NCBI GenBank assembly: GCA_035507035.1
Contig: DATJOJ010000068.1
Location: 1 to 64,000 of the forward strand
DNA: 64,000 bases
From: DATJOJ01 sp035507035
GTDB taxonomy: Bacteria > Acidobacteriota > Terriglobia > Terriglobales > Acidobacteriaceae
Reading direction: 5' to 3'
The first letter of the stretch is position 1, and the number at the start of each line of letters is the position of its first letter. A program made the position numbers and the translations under genes. The notes beneath the pieces are model-generated. The model made no database searches. It was not told the origin of the DNA and saw only the letters and a list, made by a program, of their open reading frames with translations. Of the stretch, positions 36,062 to 44,112 are shown piece after piece.

Positions 36062-37201
36062 CTATGGATTCGGCCGAGAAAAACGGGCCCCTCTCCCAAG
36101 TAAGATAGAATGACGCACCGCTCGCATAGTGTCAAGGTAGAAGCTCAAATTGTGAATGGTGTTGAGGACTTGCGCGAGCACTTCGTTCGAAGCATAAAGA
36201 TGTCGAAGGTAAGCGCGCGAGTAACGCGAGCACACGCGACAGGGGCAATTTGGGTCTAACGGGCCTTCATCGGCCGCGTAACGCGCTTGCTTGATAGAGA
36301 CTTTCCCCTCTGAGGTGAACAGTAGTCCATGCCGGGCAGCGCGAGTGGGAAGCACGCAGTCCATCATGTCGACTCCCAAGTTAGCGAAAGTGACAATCTC
36401 TTCCGGGGTGCCAACTCCCATCAGATATCGTGGCTGATCGGTCGGGAGATGTTCGACCGTAGCCTCGACGATTTCCTTCGTAATATGGCGCGGCTCGCCG
36501 ACGCTGAGACCGCCAATGGCGTATCCCGGAAAGCCGATTTCAATCGTTCTTTCCGCCGACTCTTTTCGCAGGGACTGATCTGTTCCGCCTTGGACGATTC
36601 CAAACAAGGCCTGGCTGGGGACTGGGAACTGAGGACTTGGAACTGAATTCCACGGAACCTCGCTCTTGTGCTCCTCGAAATATTTCTTGCTGCGCCCGGC
36701 CCAGCGCAGGGTCAATTCCATTGAAGCACGGGTTCGCTCGCGGTCGGCGGGATATTCGGTGCATTCGTCGAACGCCATAATAATGTCACCGCCCAGGCCG
36801 ATCTGCGCAGCCATCGCGCTTTCCGGGCTGAAAAAATGGGATGAGCCGTCGAGATGCGAACGAAACGTGACTCCTTCTTCGGTGAGCCGGCGCAGTTCGC
36901 TCAAGCTGAAGACCTGGAACCCGCCGGAGTCGGTGAGGATGGCCCGCGGCCAGGCCATGAACTTGTGCAGGCCGCCGAGCTTGCGGACCGTATCAACTCC
37001 CGGGCGCAAATAAAGATGATAGGTATTGCCCAGCAAGATTTGAACGCCGAGATCTTCGAGAATGTCTTGCGGCACACCCTTCACGGTCGCAACAGTTCCG
37101 ACGGGCATGAAGACCGGCGTTTCGATTTCGCCATGCGGTGTGATGAGGCGACCGGCGCGGGCAGAACCAGATCGCGCCTCTATTTGGAATTCGAGCGACA
37201 C
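36062..37201 (-). CDS. tgt: tRNA-guanine transglycosylase, with repeat-derived insertion
   Basis: Replaces G34 by preQ1 in queuosine tRNAs; 379 residues starting at GTG 37201. Catalytic Asp motif TDSGGFQVFSL (about residue 92), ALFGIVQGG (about 207), second Asp in GVDMMDCVLPTR (about 274), and the zinc Cys cluster DPNCPCRVCSRYSRAYLRHL near residue 310 are all present. Between EEHKSE and QALFGIVQGG an extra VPWNSVPSPQFPVPS occurs, encoded by a 7-base periodic DNA repeat at 36611-36650. Active-site motifs are intact, so the enzyme should be functional. Confidence 0.96.
   Translation of the reverse strand: MSLEFQIEARSGSARAGRLITPHGEIETPVFMPVGTVATVKGVPQDILEDLGVQILLGNTYHLYLRPGVDTVRKLGGLHKFMAWPRAILTDSGGFQVFSLSELRRLTEEGVTFRSHLDGSSHFFSPESAMAAQIGLGGDIIMAFDECTEYPADRERTRASMELTLRWAGRSKKYFEEHKSEVPWNSVPSPQFPVPSQALFGIVQGGTDQSLRKESAERTIEIGFPGYAIGGLSVGEPRHITKEIVEATVEHLPTDQPRYLMGVGTPEEIVTFANLGVDMMDCVLPTRAARHGLLFTSEGKVSIKQARYAADEGPLDPNCPCRVCSRYSRAYLRHLYASNEVLAQVLNTIHNLSFYLDTMRAVRHSILLGRGARFSRPNP
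36611..36650. repeat. Short-period repeat inside tgt
   Basis: Consecutive 7-base steps reading ACTGGGA, ACTGAGG, ACTTGGA, ACTGAAT on the plus strand, in frame within tgt. It encodes the Pro/Ser/Val-rich loop. Confidence 0.65.
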
Positions 37202-37222
37202 TGCTGGGATTGTATCGAAGGG

Positions 37223-37286
37223 AGATTGAAAACACAGAGGACACGGAGCACACAGAGAATTTTGGGCTCCGTGTCCGCTATGTTTC
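37223..37286. repeat. ACACAGAGG-type hairpin repeat between ispF and tgt
   Basis: AACACAGAGGACACGGAGC pairs with GGCTCCGTGTCC about 16 bases later (stem GACACGGAGC/GCTCCGTGTC). This unit fills the gap between the ispF stop and the tgt start. Confidence 0.6.
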
Positions 37287-37293
37287 TATGTGT

Positions 37294-37758
37294 TCAATTC
37301 TTCTGTAACAACACCACGGCATGCGCGATGGCGGCGTTGTCGGTCCCCATGCCCTCGGGCGTTTTCGCTTTCAGGCCAACGCAATCAAACGGGATGCCAA
37401 GCAACTCGGCAACCCGCTGGCGAATTGTGGTGGAATGGGGGGCGATTTTCGGAGCGGCGAGGATCAGGGTCGTGTCGATGTTGACGATGCCGTATCCCTT
37501 GTCGCGCATGCGCTTTAGCGCTTCGAGCAGGAAAAGCGTGGATTCTGCGCCCTTCCACTTCGGATCGGATGGCGGAAAAAGAGTTCCGATGTCGGGCGCG
37601 GCAATGGCGCCGAGTAGAGCATCGGTGACGGCGTGCAGAAGCACGTCGCCATCCGAATGGCCGCCCAGCCCCTGAGGGTGCTGCAGCGTCACGCCGCCGA
37701 TCTTCAAAGGAATGCCGGGGGTGAATTCATGCGAATCGAAGCCAAAGCCAACTCTCAT
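37294..37758 (-). CDS. ispF: 2-C-methyl-D-erythritol 2,4-cyclodiphosphate synthase
   Basis: MEP isoprenoid pathway enzyme, 154 residues. Metal ligands are visible in GFDSHEF (D about 6, H about 8) and in the later LGGHSDGDVLLHAVTDALLG (H about 40), with the C-terminal DCVGLKAKTPEGMGTDNAAI typical of the family. It overlaps the GxxExxY gene upstream by four bases, so it is probably co-translated with that gene rather than directly with ispD, which lies one gene further upstream. Confidence 0.97.
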   Translation of the reverse strand: MRVGFGFDSHEFTPGIPLKIGGVTLQHPQGLGGHSDGDVLLHAVTDALLGAIAAPDIGTLFPPSDPKWKGAESTLFLLEALKRMRDKGYGIVNIDTTLILAAPKIAPHSTTIRQRVAELLGIPFDCVGLKAKTPEGMGTDNAAIAHAVVLLQKN

Positions 37759-38219
37759 GCTAAAACCTCATTCGCCGCGGATACACCCAAACCCTCGGCC
37801 ACGGATTCGCACGGATTTCCACGGATCTTTTTTCGTTCATTATCGAATAACAATCGGCGAAATTGTGGCTTCGCCCCGAAGTTCAGCAACAGCCCAATCT
37901 CAATTACGGTGGACTTCAGGTAATGCAGCAATTGGGCTTCGTGAGACGACTCCAACGTCCGCGCGCTCTTCAACTCCAGCAAAACTTTCCCTTCGATCAG
38001 CAGGTCCGCACGAAAGTCGCCTACCTTCCTGCCACGAAACCAGACGGGTAGTGGAACCTGACGATCGACCGTGAATCCGGCCTCGCTTAACGCAACCACC
38101 AAAGCCTCCTGATAAACCGATTCCAGGAACCCATAGCCGAGTTCGTTGTAAACATCATAGAAGATGCCGATGATTCTCGCGGTCAGTTCTGCGTGCTTGA
38201 GGGCCAGATTTTGCTCCAT
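37755..38219 (-). CDS. GxxExxY family protein, PD-(D/E)XK-like fold
   Basis: 154 residues. NELGYGFLESVYQEALVVAL contains the GxxExxY signature (GFLESVY). FRADLLIEGKVLLELKSART gives the D, then E-x-K arrangement of PD-(D/E)XK nucleases, the fold proposed for this family; activity is not proven. I use the ATG at 38219. The C-terminal 25-30 residues (NERKKIRGNPCESVAEGL and following) are encoded by an ACGGATT-family repeat, so the natural end may be repeat-derived. It separates ispD from ispF and is associated with exact 20-bp inverted repeats. This suggests it arrived as a unit; what it does is unknown. Confidence 0.9.
   Translation of the reverse strand: MEQNLALKHAELTARIIGIFYDVYNELGYGFLESVYQEALVVALSEAGFTVDRQVPLPVWFRGRKVGDFRADLLIEGKVLLELKSARTLESSHEAQLLHYLKSTVIEIGLLLNFGAKPQFRRLLFDNERKKIRGNPCESVAEGLGVSAANEVLA
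37798..37817. repeat. Inverted repeat, left copy (inside GxxExxY 3' end)
   Basis: GCCACGGATTCGCACGGATT, the exact reverse complement of 38401-38420. It is coding for the C-terminal tail of the GxxExxY protein. Confidence 0.8.
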
Positions 38220-38310
38220 GCTCAAAGTCTAAAGTCGCCGCGGTCTCCAGTCTGGGGAAATGTCCATAGAGTTAACCACACTTCCTGAAATGGAACTTCA
38301 AAACCCGAGC

Positions 38311-38345
38311 CACGGATCTACACAGATATTCACGGATTTCTTTCG
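38311..38345. repeat. ACGGATT repeat, internal partial copy
   Basis: AGCCACGGATCTACACAGAT followed by ATTCACGGATT, in the same direction as the left copy, in the 200-base gap between ispD and the GxxExxY gene. Confidence 0.55.
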
Positions 38346-38400
38346 ACTGACTGCCAGAGAATCCGCAGACTTTGCCGTAATGAGTTAAAAAGCCCCGGTT

Positions 38401-38420
38401 AATCCGTGCGAATCCGTGGC
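38401..38420. repeat. Inverted repeat, right copy (touches ispD stop)
   Basis: AATCCGTGCGAATCCGTGGC, the exact reverse complement of 37798-37817. Its last base is the final base of the ispD stop codon on the minus strand. Confidence 0.8.
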
Positions 38421-39145
38421 TAGCTTTTTAAATAGAACTCGGCTAATTCCATGTCTGCGGGCGTGGTGATCTTGATATTTCGGTGCGAGCCCATGACGAC
38501 CGCAACTTCGTGCCCTGAGCGTTCGACCAGCGACGCTTCGTCGGTGCCGATGAATCCGTCGGCTGTAGCTTCATCGAAAGCTTTCTTCAGCACGTCGTAT
38601 CGAAAACCCTGCGGGGTTTGCGCCATGACCACGTGCTCGCGAGGGATCGTCGCAGTGATCACTGCGCCTTCCGCAGTACGCTTTACTTCTTTAATGGTGT
38701 CGACGGCGGGCACGCCGGCGATGGCCGCGCCGTATTTCTGCGCGGCGCGCACCACATCCTGAATGATCTGTTCCGTCACAAAAGGCCGCACGGCATCGTG
38801 CACCAGAACAACATCGTCCGGGGCGGCATGAATCGCAGTCAAGGCGTTGGCTACAGAATGCTGACGATGTTCTCCTCCCTCGACCAAGTGAACCTTTTTG
38901 AGTAAGTCTTTATTTTCTTTCTCGAGGCGCGCGCGAAAGCCGTCGATTTCGTTGGCACGCAGGGCGATGTAAATTTCGGTGACAGCCGCACTGTCGGCGA
39001 ACTGACGCAAGGTGCGAATCAGGATCGGTGTGCCGGCAAGTTCGGTAAATTGCTTGGACGCGGCCGGCTTCTTGCCTTTCGCGCCGGGCGCCGACGCCAT
39101 GCGAGTGCCCAGGCCAGCTGCCGGAATGATGACAATGACCTTCAT
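38420..39145 (-). CDS. ispD: 2-C-methyl-D-erythritol 4-phosphate cytidylyltransferase
   Basis: Transfers CMP to MEP in isoprenoid synthesis; 241 residues. The N-terminal IIPAAGLGTRMASAPGAKGK is the nucleotide-binding loop, and VLVHDAVRPFV, AGVPAVDTIKEV and TPQGFRYDVLKKAFDEA are conserved family blocks. The insert GAKGKKPAASKQF is longer than in E. coli. The usual neighbour ispF is one gene further on, displaced by the GxxExxY gene. Confidence 0.97.
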   Translation of the reverse strand: MKVIVIIPAAGLGTRMASAPGAKGKKPAASKQFTELAGTPILIRTLRQFADSAAVTEIYIALRANEIDGFRARLEKENKDLLKKVHLVEGGEHRQHSVANALTAIHAAPDDVVLVHDAVRPFVTEQIIQDVVRAAQKYGAAIAGVPAVDTIKEVKRTAEGAVITATIPREHVVMAQTPQGFRYDVLKKAFDEATADGFIGTDEASLVERSGHEVAVVMGSHRNIKITTPADMELAEFYLKS

Positions 39146-39216
39146 AACGGGCTGTCAGTATACGAGGGGAGGTTGGAGGGATTCAAATCGCAAGGCAAAA
39201 CTGGCCAGGGCTTTAT

Positions 39217-39345
39217 ACGGATTCTCACGGATTTTCTCTTCATTACTTCAGAAGGCCTCGAAAACTCGATTCTTCCCCAAGACTGGAAATAAGCATTTAG
39301 AAAATCGAGTTTGATCCGTGAGAATCCGCGCAGATTCGTGGCTAT
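39217..39345. repeat. Long nested hairpin of the ACGGATT family
   Basis: Outer arms CGGATTCTCACGGAT (39218-39232) and ATCCGTGAGAATCCG (39314-39328) are exact complements. Inner arms AAACTCGATT (39262-39271) and AATCGAGTTT (39303-39312) are also exact. A further AGATTCGTGGC follows. It fills most of the gap between ispD and the M1 gene. Confidence 0.75.
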
Positions 39346-39431
39346 TTTCTGTGTGCAAATGTCCTTGTGTTTTTGTTGGTGACACTGCCATAATTCGCAG
39401 CATTCGCCGTCCAGGCCGAAGGGAGGGCTTT

Positions 39432-41906
39432 GTGAAGTCTGTAATTCGCGTTGCGTGTCTACTGGTTTTTTCGACCTTAATCTCAACCGCGGTCGCCGTA
39501 GAAACTCCAAACCCAGCTCCAAACTCCGACCCCACCTATCAACAATTGCGAAATCTTGGCTTGGGCAGCGAAGCCGTCTCGGTCAAAGATTTCACCCTCA
39601 CACGAGATGCCGCGGCATTTCACCTGGCATCAGGCACGGTTTGCTTTCTCGCTCCCGTGCAAGGAAAAGTGACAGGCGCAGTCTTCTCTGGCGATGGATC
39701 GATGACGCTCGACCCGCCGGTCTCGGGCGAGCGCCGCAGTTTGAAACTCCTGAGCCACGAAGAGAAATTCAATGAAACTTACAAGCAATTGGTGATGCGT
39801 TTCACCGATTCCACCTACGACGAGATCAAGAAGGCCGGCACCGCCGCCAGCGGCGGATGCGACCCCGATTTGTTCAACGACAGCCGCCACGATCTGCGTC
39901 ACGATCCATATCTGCGGTTCAATCTTGACGGCCTGATTCTGCAGGATGTGCTGGGAGCCCAGCCTGGCGGCCTGTTCGTGGCCTTTATTCGCGGTCAGAA
40001 GTACAGCCCTAAGGAAATCCTCGCAATCGATCCTCACGGCGCTCCACCAATCTTGATGCCGGTCGCACCGGAGGAAGTCGAACTTTTGACCTATCAAGAC
40101 ACGAAGCATGGAGTCTGGGCTTCTTTTCACCTCGGCAATGAGTACAAACAGGGCAAAGTTGCGAATGAGCAGAACAATTCCCTCATTCACATCGACCACC
40201 AGACCCTGGATACGACAATGGAGAAGAGCGGAAACCTGATCGGGAAAGCCACAACGACCTTCGTTTCCCAAACCGATGGCTTGCGCGTAGTTCCGTTTCA
40301 TCTTTTCCATCGACTTCGCGTGCAGGCCGTGACCGCCGAGAACGGTCAATCGCTATCTTTCATTCAAGAGGACAAAGATGACGATGCTAGATTCTTCTCC
40401 GTTATTCTTCCGAAGGCGCTGTCGAATGGCGAAAAGTTCACCATCGTGACCAGCTATGAAGGCAAAGATGCGGTGTCGAATGAAGGAGGCGGCAACTACT
40501 TTCCCGTCTCCCGCGACAACTGGTATCCCAATAACACCGCAGAAAACTTTGGCGACTTCACCAATTTTGATTTGACCTTCCGCATTCCTCGCGGCATGAA
40601 GATTGCCGCAACCGGCGCTCTGGTCAGCGAGAAAGAGGACGGTGACCACAACATCACGGTATGGAAAAGCGAGGTGCCTCTGACCGTGGCCGGATTCAAC
40701 TTCGGGAAGTTCAAGCTGCAAGAAGCCAAGACGAACAACCCGGTTTACGATGTTCAGTCTTACGCAAACGAACAGTCTCCAAACTGGGTAGAACAGCTTC
40801 GCAACTCGGCGTCAACCAGCGATCTGCTCAACCAGGAACACTTCGGTCTCCAGCACGAAAACGCACTCGGTACTTTAAGTACCACGGGACTGGAGAAAAA
40901 GGCCCTGGCTGAAGGACAACTTTCCCTGGTGCTCTACTCCGATTATTTCGGTCCGATTCCGTTCAAGCGGCTGGCGATGACGCAGCAAACTGCCTGCAAC
41001 TTCGGACAGTCGTGGCCGAACCTGGTCTACCTGCCGATATGTTCTTTTTTTGACGGAACCGTGCGCCATCAACTGGGGCTCGATTTCCAGGATTACGGAT
41101 ACTGGAAGATTGTGGCGCCGCATGAAGTCGCACATCAATGGTGGGGAAACACGGTGGGCTTCAGTTCCTACCGCGACCAGTGGATGAGCGAAGGCTTTGC
41201 CGATTTCTCGGCGTCGCTGTTTATTCAACTGGTGGAGAAGAATCCCAAGAAGTTCACCGATTTCTGGAACGATGAGCGTGAACTGCTGACCATGAAAAAC
41301 AAGGAAGGCTATCGTGCCATCGACGCCGGCCCGCTGACCATGGGCTACCGGTTGAGCAACACGGGCAACGGTACCAACGTTCCCCGGCAGTTGATCTATC
41401 CCAAAGGCGCTTACATTCTGCACATGGTGCGCATGATGATGTGGGACCGGCAAAATGGCGACCAGGCGTTCAAAGCCACGATGCAGGACTTCGTCAAAAC
41501 ATATTCCGGCAAAGCCGCGACGACCGAAGACTTCAAGGCAATTCTCGAGAAGCACCAAACTCCCGAGATGGCCGCTCTAGGCGGTGGCAACATGGATTGG
41601 TTTTTCGACGAATACGTCTACGGAACGGCGCTGCCGACCTATGGCATGCAGTCTTCTTTCGACAAGGATGCGAACGGCGACGTGGTTTTCAGTTTTAAAG
41701 CCACGCAATCCAATGTCACGGATAGTTTCCGCATGCTGGTTCCGATCTACCTGGAGATGGCTGATGGACGCGCGCTTTTCCTGGGCCGCGCCCGATTGAT
41801 CGGCAACACAACGCTCGAACAAAAAGTCCCGCTGAAGGGATTGAAAGATGCTCCGAAGCGGGCTGTGTTGAATTACTACGACGACGTTTTAGCGTCGGCG
41901 AATTAA
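39432..41906 (+). CDS. Secreted M1-family aminopeptidase
   Basis: 824 residues. The start is GTG 39432, preceded by GGGAGGG at good spacing, giving signal VIRVACLLVFSTLISTAVAV; the longer reading begins inside a repeat. The zinc motif HEVAHQWWGN followed 18 residues later by SEGFADF (HExxH-18-E) is near residue 575. The typical GAMEN exopeptidase motif is not seen, so the cleavage mode may differ from classical M1 aminopeptidases. The N-terminal part is a beta-rich domain with several hundred residues before the catalytic core. It ends at the strong terminator at 41928-41953. Confidence 0.92.
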   Translation: MKSVIRVACLLVFSTLISTAVAVETPNPAPNSDPTYQQLRNLGLGSEAVSVKDFTLTRDAAAFHLASGTVCFLAPVQGKVTGAVFSGDGSMTLDPPVSGERRSLKLLSHEEKFNETYKQLVMRFTDSTYDEIKKAGTAASGGCDPDLFNDSRHDLRHDPYLRFNLDGLILQDVLGAQPGGLFVAFIRGQKYSPKEILAIDPHGAPPILMPVAPEEVELLTYQDTKHGVWASFHLGNEYKQGKVANEQNNSLIHIDHQTLDTTMEKSGNLIGKATTTFVSQTDGLRVVPFHLFHRLRVQAVTAENGQSLSFIQEDKDDDARFFSVILPKALSNGEKFTIVTSYEGKDAVSNEGGGNYFPVSRDNWYPNNTAENFGDFTNFDLTFRIPRGMKIAATGALVSEKEDGDHNITVWKSEVPLTVAGFNFGKFKLQEAKTNNPVYDVQSYANEQSPNWVEQLRNSASTSDLLNQEHFGLQHENALGTLSTTGLEKKALAEGQLSLVLYSDYFGPIPFKRLAMTQQTACNFGQSWPNLVYLPICSFFDGTVRHQLGLDFQDYGYWKIVAPHEVAHQWWGNTVGFSSYRDQWMSEGFADFSASLFIQLVEKNPKKFTDFWNDERELLTMKNKEGYRAIDAGPLTMGYRLSNTGNGTNVPRQLIYPKGAYILHMVRMMMWDRQNGDQAFKATMQDFVKTYSGKAATTEDFKAILEKHQTPEMAALGGGNMDWFFDEYVYGTALPTYGMQSSFDKDANGDVVFSFKATQSNVTDSFRMLVPIYLEMADGRALFLGRARLIGNTTLEQKVPLKGLKDAPKRAVLNYYDDVLASAN

Positions 41907-41927
41907 TTCACAGTTGAGCAAAAAATA

Positions 41928-41953
41928 AACGGGGAGCTTGCGCTCCCCGTTTT
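41928..41953. terminator. Bidirectional Rho-independent terminator
   Basis: AACGGGGAGC, loop TTGC, GCTCCCCGTT, then TTCTC. A perfect ten-base stem between the convergent M1 gene and the small secreted gene, with A-rich sequence on the other side so it can act both ways. Confidence 0.9.
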
Positions 41954-41968
41954 CTCTGCTGCAGCACG

Positions 41969-42355
41969 TTATCGGTTGCTGCCGCCGGCTTCGGCCATCC
42001 CACCTGCTTCGCCGATCTGCAATGCGTACTTCTTGCCTTCAAAGCGAACTTCCGACAGCGAACGGCTGCCGTCGGTGTTCTTCACCAGCGCTTCGTTCGC
42101 CTGCGACGACTTGTCGAGACCGACCACATGCGCCGGGGCAGTGGCTACTACTTTCTTGCCCCTGAGAATGCTCACTTGCACGTTCTGTCCGGTTCCGTCC
42201 CACTGCAACGAATACTCGCCTGCCGGGAGAGTCTTGCCGTTCACGTTTACCGGATCCAGAATCTGCATCGATCCCTTATTGGCGGCAAACGCACCCACCG
42301 CCAGCAGCAATGTCAGTCCCAACAGCAAGCTCTTGTAAAGATTTCCGAATTTCAC
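41969..42355 (-). CDS. Small secreted beta-rich protein of unknown function
   Basis: 128 residues from GTG 42355, chosen because AAAGGAG lies seven bases upstream and the N-terminus becomes a signal peptide (VKFGNLYKSLLLGLTLLLAV then GAFA). The mature part reads ILDPVNVNGKTLPAGEYSLQ and VSILRGKKVVATAPAHVVG, a short beta-sandwich pattern often seen in acidobacterial exported proteins. The last residues are Gly-rich. I do not recognise a functional family. Confidence 0.75.
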   Translation of the reverse strand: MKFGNLYKSLLLGLTLLLAVGAFAANKGSMQILDPVNVNGKTLPAGEYSLQWDGTGQNVQVSILRGKKVVATAPAHVVGLDKSSQANEALVKNTDGSRSLSEVRFEGKKYALQIGEAGGMAEAGGSNR

Positions 42356-42856
42356 GTAGCTCCTTTTCTTTCCCGAAAACGTCGGGATCGGTTCTGGGCG
42401 GCGTGGATTCAACCTTTGCAAAAAAACTTGCGTTTTTCCACAAAAGACCTACAATGCAGCAGCGGGTTAAGGAGAAAACGCGAGGCCGCAAGACCTAGCG
42501 TGTTCTGCTCAAGGGATTGCGCTCACCTGGGCCGCCAAACCGAGAGTGAGCCAGTCCCTAACCCCTGAAACTTCTCTTCAAGCCAAAGCAATTTCTCACC
42601 TCGGCTTTTCTACTCGTGATCAGATACGTTAAGAGATGCGTTAAAGTTCCGTTACGCTTCTGAATTGTTTGACGCTCCACACAATTGCGCGTTAGCAAGC
42701 GTTCTTTACACAGAACGTAAATGTTTTGTGAATTTGTATGAAATTTTGGTTACAAGTTGATTAGATGCGTATAGAAACATGCATCGAGTGTGCGGCTTTG
42801 GGACGAGGTGAAATCGATTGTTCGAAAACGCGAGAGTGGAAGAGAAATCGGAACTT
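42356..42856. other. 501-base stretch without a recognisable gene
   Basis: The region between the small secreted gene and the oxidoreductase gene holds no convincing ORF. It is noticeably AT-rich from about 42640 to 42790, where TTTGACGCTCCACACAATTG and several T-rich steps occur. A promoter or regulatory RNA cannot be excluded, but no riboswitch or tRNA pattern was seen. Part of it should carry the leader of the minus-strand small secreted gene. Confidence 0.4.
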
Positions 42857-43828
42857 CTAGCTTATCTTCAGCACAACCTTCCCGAAATTTTTTCCCTCCG
42901 CCAACAACCGATACCCCTCTGGCCCCTGCTCCAGCGGAAACACGCGCCCGATGATCGGTTTCAAATATCCCTGGGCGGTCCAGGCGGAAAGTTGTTTCCA
43001 CGCCGCGGCCATCACCTCCCGATTGGCAGAAAGATAAGTCAGCCACAATCCGTGCACGCTTGCACCTTTCGCGTAGAGCAAGCGCGTATCGAGCACAGGT
43101 TTTTCGCCGGTTGCGCTGCCATAAACAATGACGCGTCCAAAACCGCGCAGGCATCGGACACTTTTATTCACGTGCTCGCCGCCGAGCATTTCTAAAATCA
43201 CATCAACACCCTCGCCATGCGTGAGGTCGCGAATTGCTTCTTCATAATCCTGCTGCTTGTAGTTGATGCCGTGCTGAAGACCCAATTCTTTAACGCGCGC
43301 AAGTTTTTGTTCCGAAGAAGAAGTACCGTACATTTCCAGGCCAAGCAGTTTGCCAATCTGCACTGCAGCGGTTCCCACTCCACCGGCAACCGCGTGAATC
43401 AGAACTCGCGGCTTCGAAGGGGATGATCCGGACAACGCCCCACCCGTCAACCCAGCTTTCCAATAGGCGAGGTACGCGGTGAAGTAATTCACCGGAAATG
43501 CCGCGCCCTGCTCTGCGCTCCAACCCTCGGGCACCGGCCAAATCAACTCTGCTCGACCGACAACGCGCTCGGCGAATGCCGCCCACTGCGCGTAGCCCAT
43601 CACGCGTCGGCCATCGGATTCGCTCACTCCGCAGAACTCCCTGCCCGCAATCAGCGGCGGCTTGGGCGCTCCGGGATAGCCTCCTTGGGCCGTCATCACG
43701 TCGGCAAAATTCAGCCCTGCGGCTTTTACTCTCACCAACTCCTGCCCCGGGCCGACGGTAGGATCGGCAACGTCCCGGACCTCGAGCACTTCCGGTCCAC
43801 CTAAGCGACTGATGACAAGGGCCTTCAT
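42857..43828 (-). CDS. Zinc-binding-dehydrogenase-family quinone oxidoreductase
   Basis: 323 residues from ATG 43828, the usual N-terminus MKALVISRLGGPEVLEVRDV. Medium-chain reductase marks: AGLNFADVMTAQGGYPGAPK, then HAVAGGVGTAAVQIGKLLGL (NADPH loop, about 150) and IRDLTHGEGVDVILEMLGGE. No catalytic zinc Cys/His set is seen, so it belongs to the zinc-independent quinone reductase/enoyl reductase side of the family. The exact substrate is unknown. A palindrome lies in its upstream region, shared with the divergent PIN/TRAM gene. Confidence 0.9.
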   Translation of the reverse strand: MKALVISRLGGPEVLEVRDVADPTVGPGQELVRVKAAGLNFADVMTAQGGYPGAPKPPLIAGREFCGVSESDGRRVMGYAQWAAFAERVVGRAELIWPVPEGWSAEQGAAFPVNYFTAYLAYWKAGLTGGALSGSSPSKPRVLIHAVAGGVGTAAVQIGKLLGLEMYGTSSSEQKLARVKELGLQHGINYKQQDYEEAIRDLTHGEGVDVILEMLGGEHVNKSVRCLRGFGRVIVYGSATGEKPVLDTRLLYAKGASVHGLWLTYLSANREVMAAAWKQLSAWTAQGYLKPIIGRVFPLEQGPEGYRLLAEGKNFGKVVLKIS

Positions 43829-43879
43829 GCAAGAGAGTTTATCAGCAGGAACGATAGGCGGTTGGGCCTGGCTGACGAG

Positions 43880-43897
43880 GTCACAGCGTGGTGTGAC
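43880..43897. promoter_or_regulatory. GTCACA-N6-TGTGAC palindrome
   Basis: Perfect six-base half-sites separated by six bases, 52 bases upstream of the oxidoreductase start, in the 284-base divergent gap. A dimeric repressor or activator site is likely; the half-sites recall TCACA/TGTGA at 17985-17999. Confidence 0.4.
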
Positions 43898-44112
43898 AAT
43901 CGTAATCCGGACGAAGGTACGTCGGGTATATACTTCACGCTGGATAGTAGTAGAGGTTTCCCGGTTCGCGTTCCGGAACGGAGCAAGTTTCATTGGTCGT
44001 TATTCATAGGCTCCGCTTTAGCAACACTGGATGATTAACAATTAGCGCTAGCGGATCCAGTGCGGGATAGCTGATGCAGGTCACGCATCGGTCATTCCCG
44101 GAGGAGGTGATT

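Noticed and set aside
43880..43897. CRP/FNR site
   Set aside because: GTCACA-N6-TGTGAC has the half-sites in the reverse order of the usual TGTGA-N6-TCACA; so no specific regulator is named.
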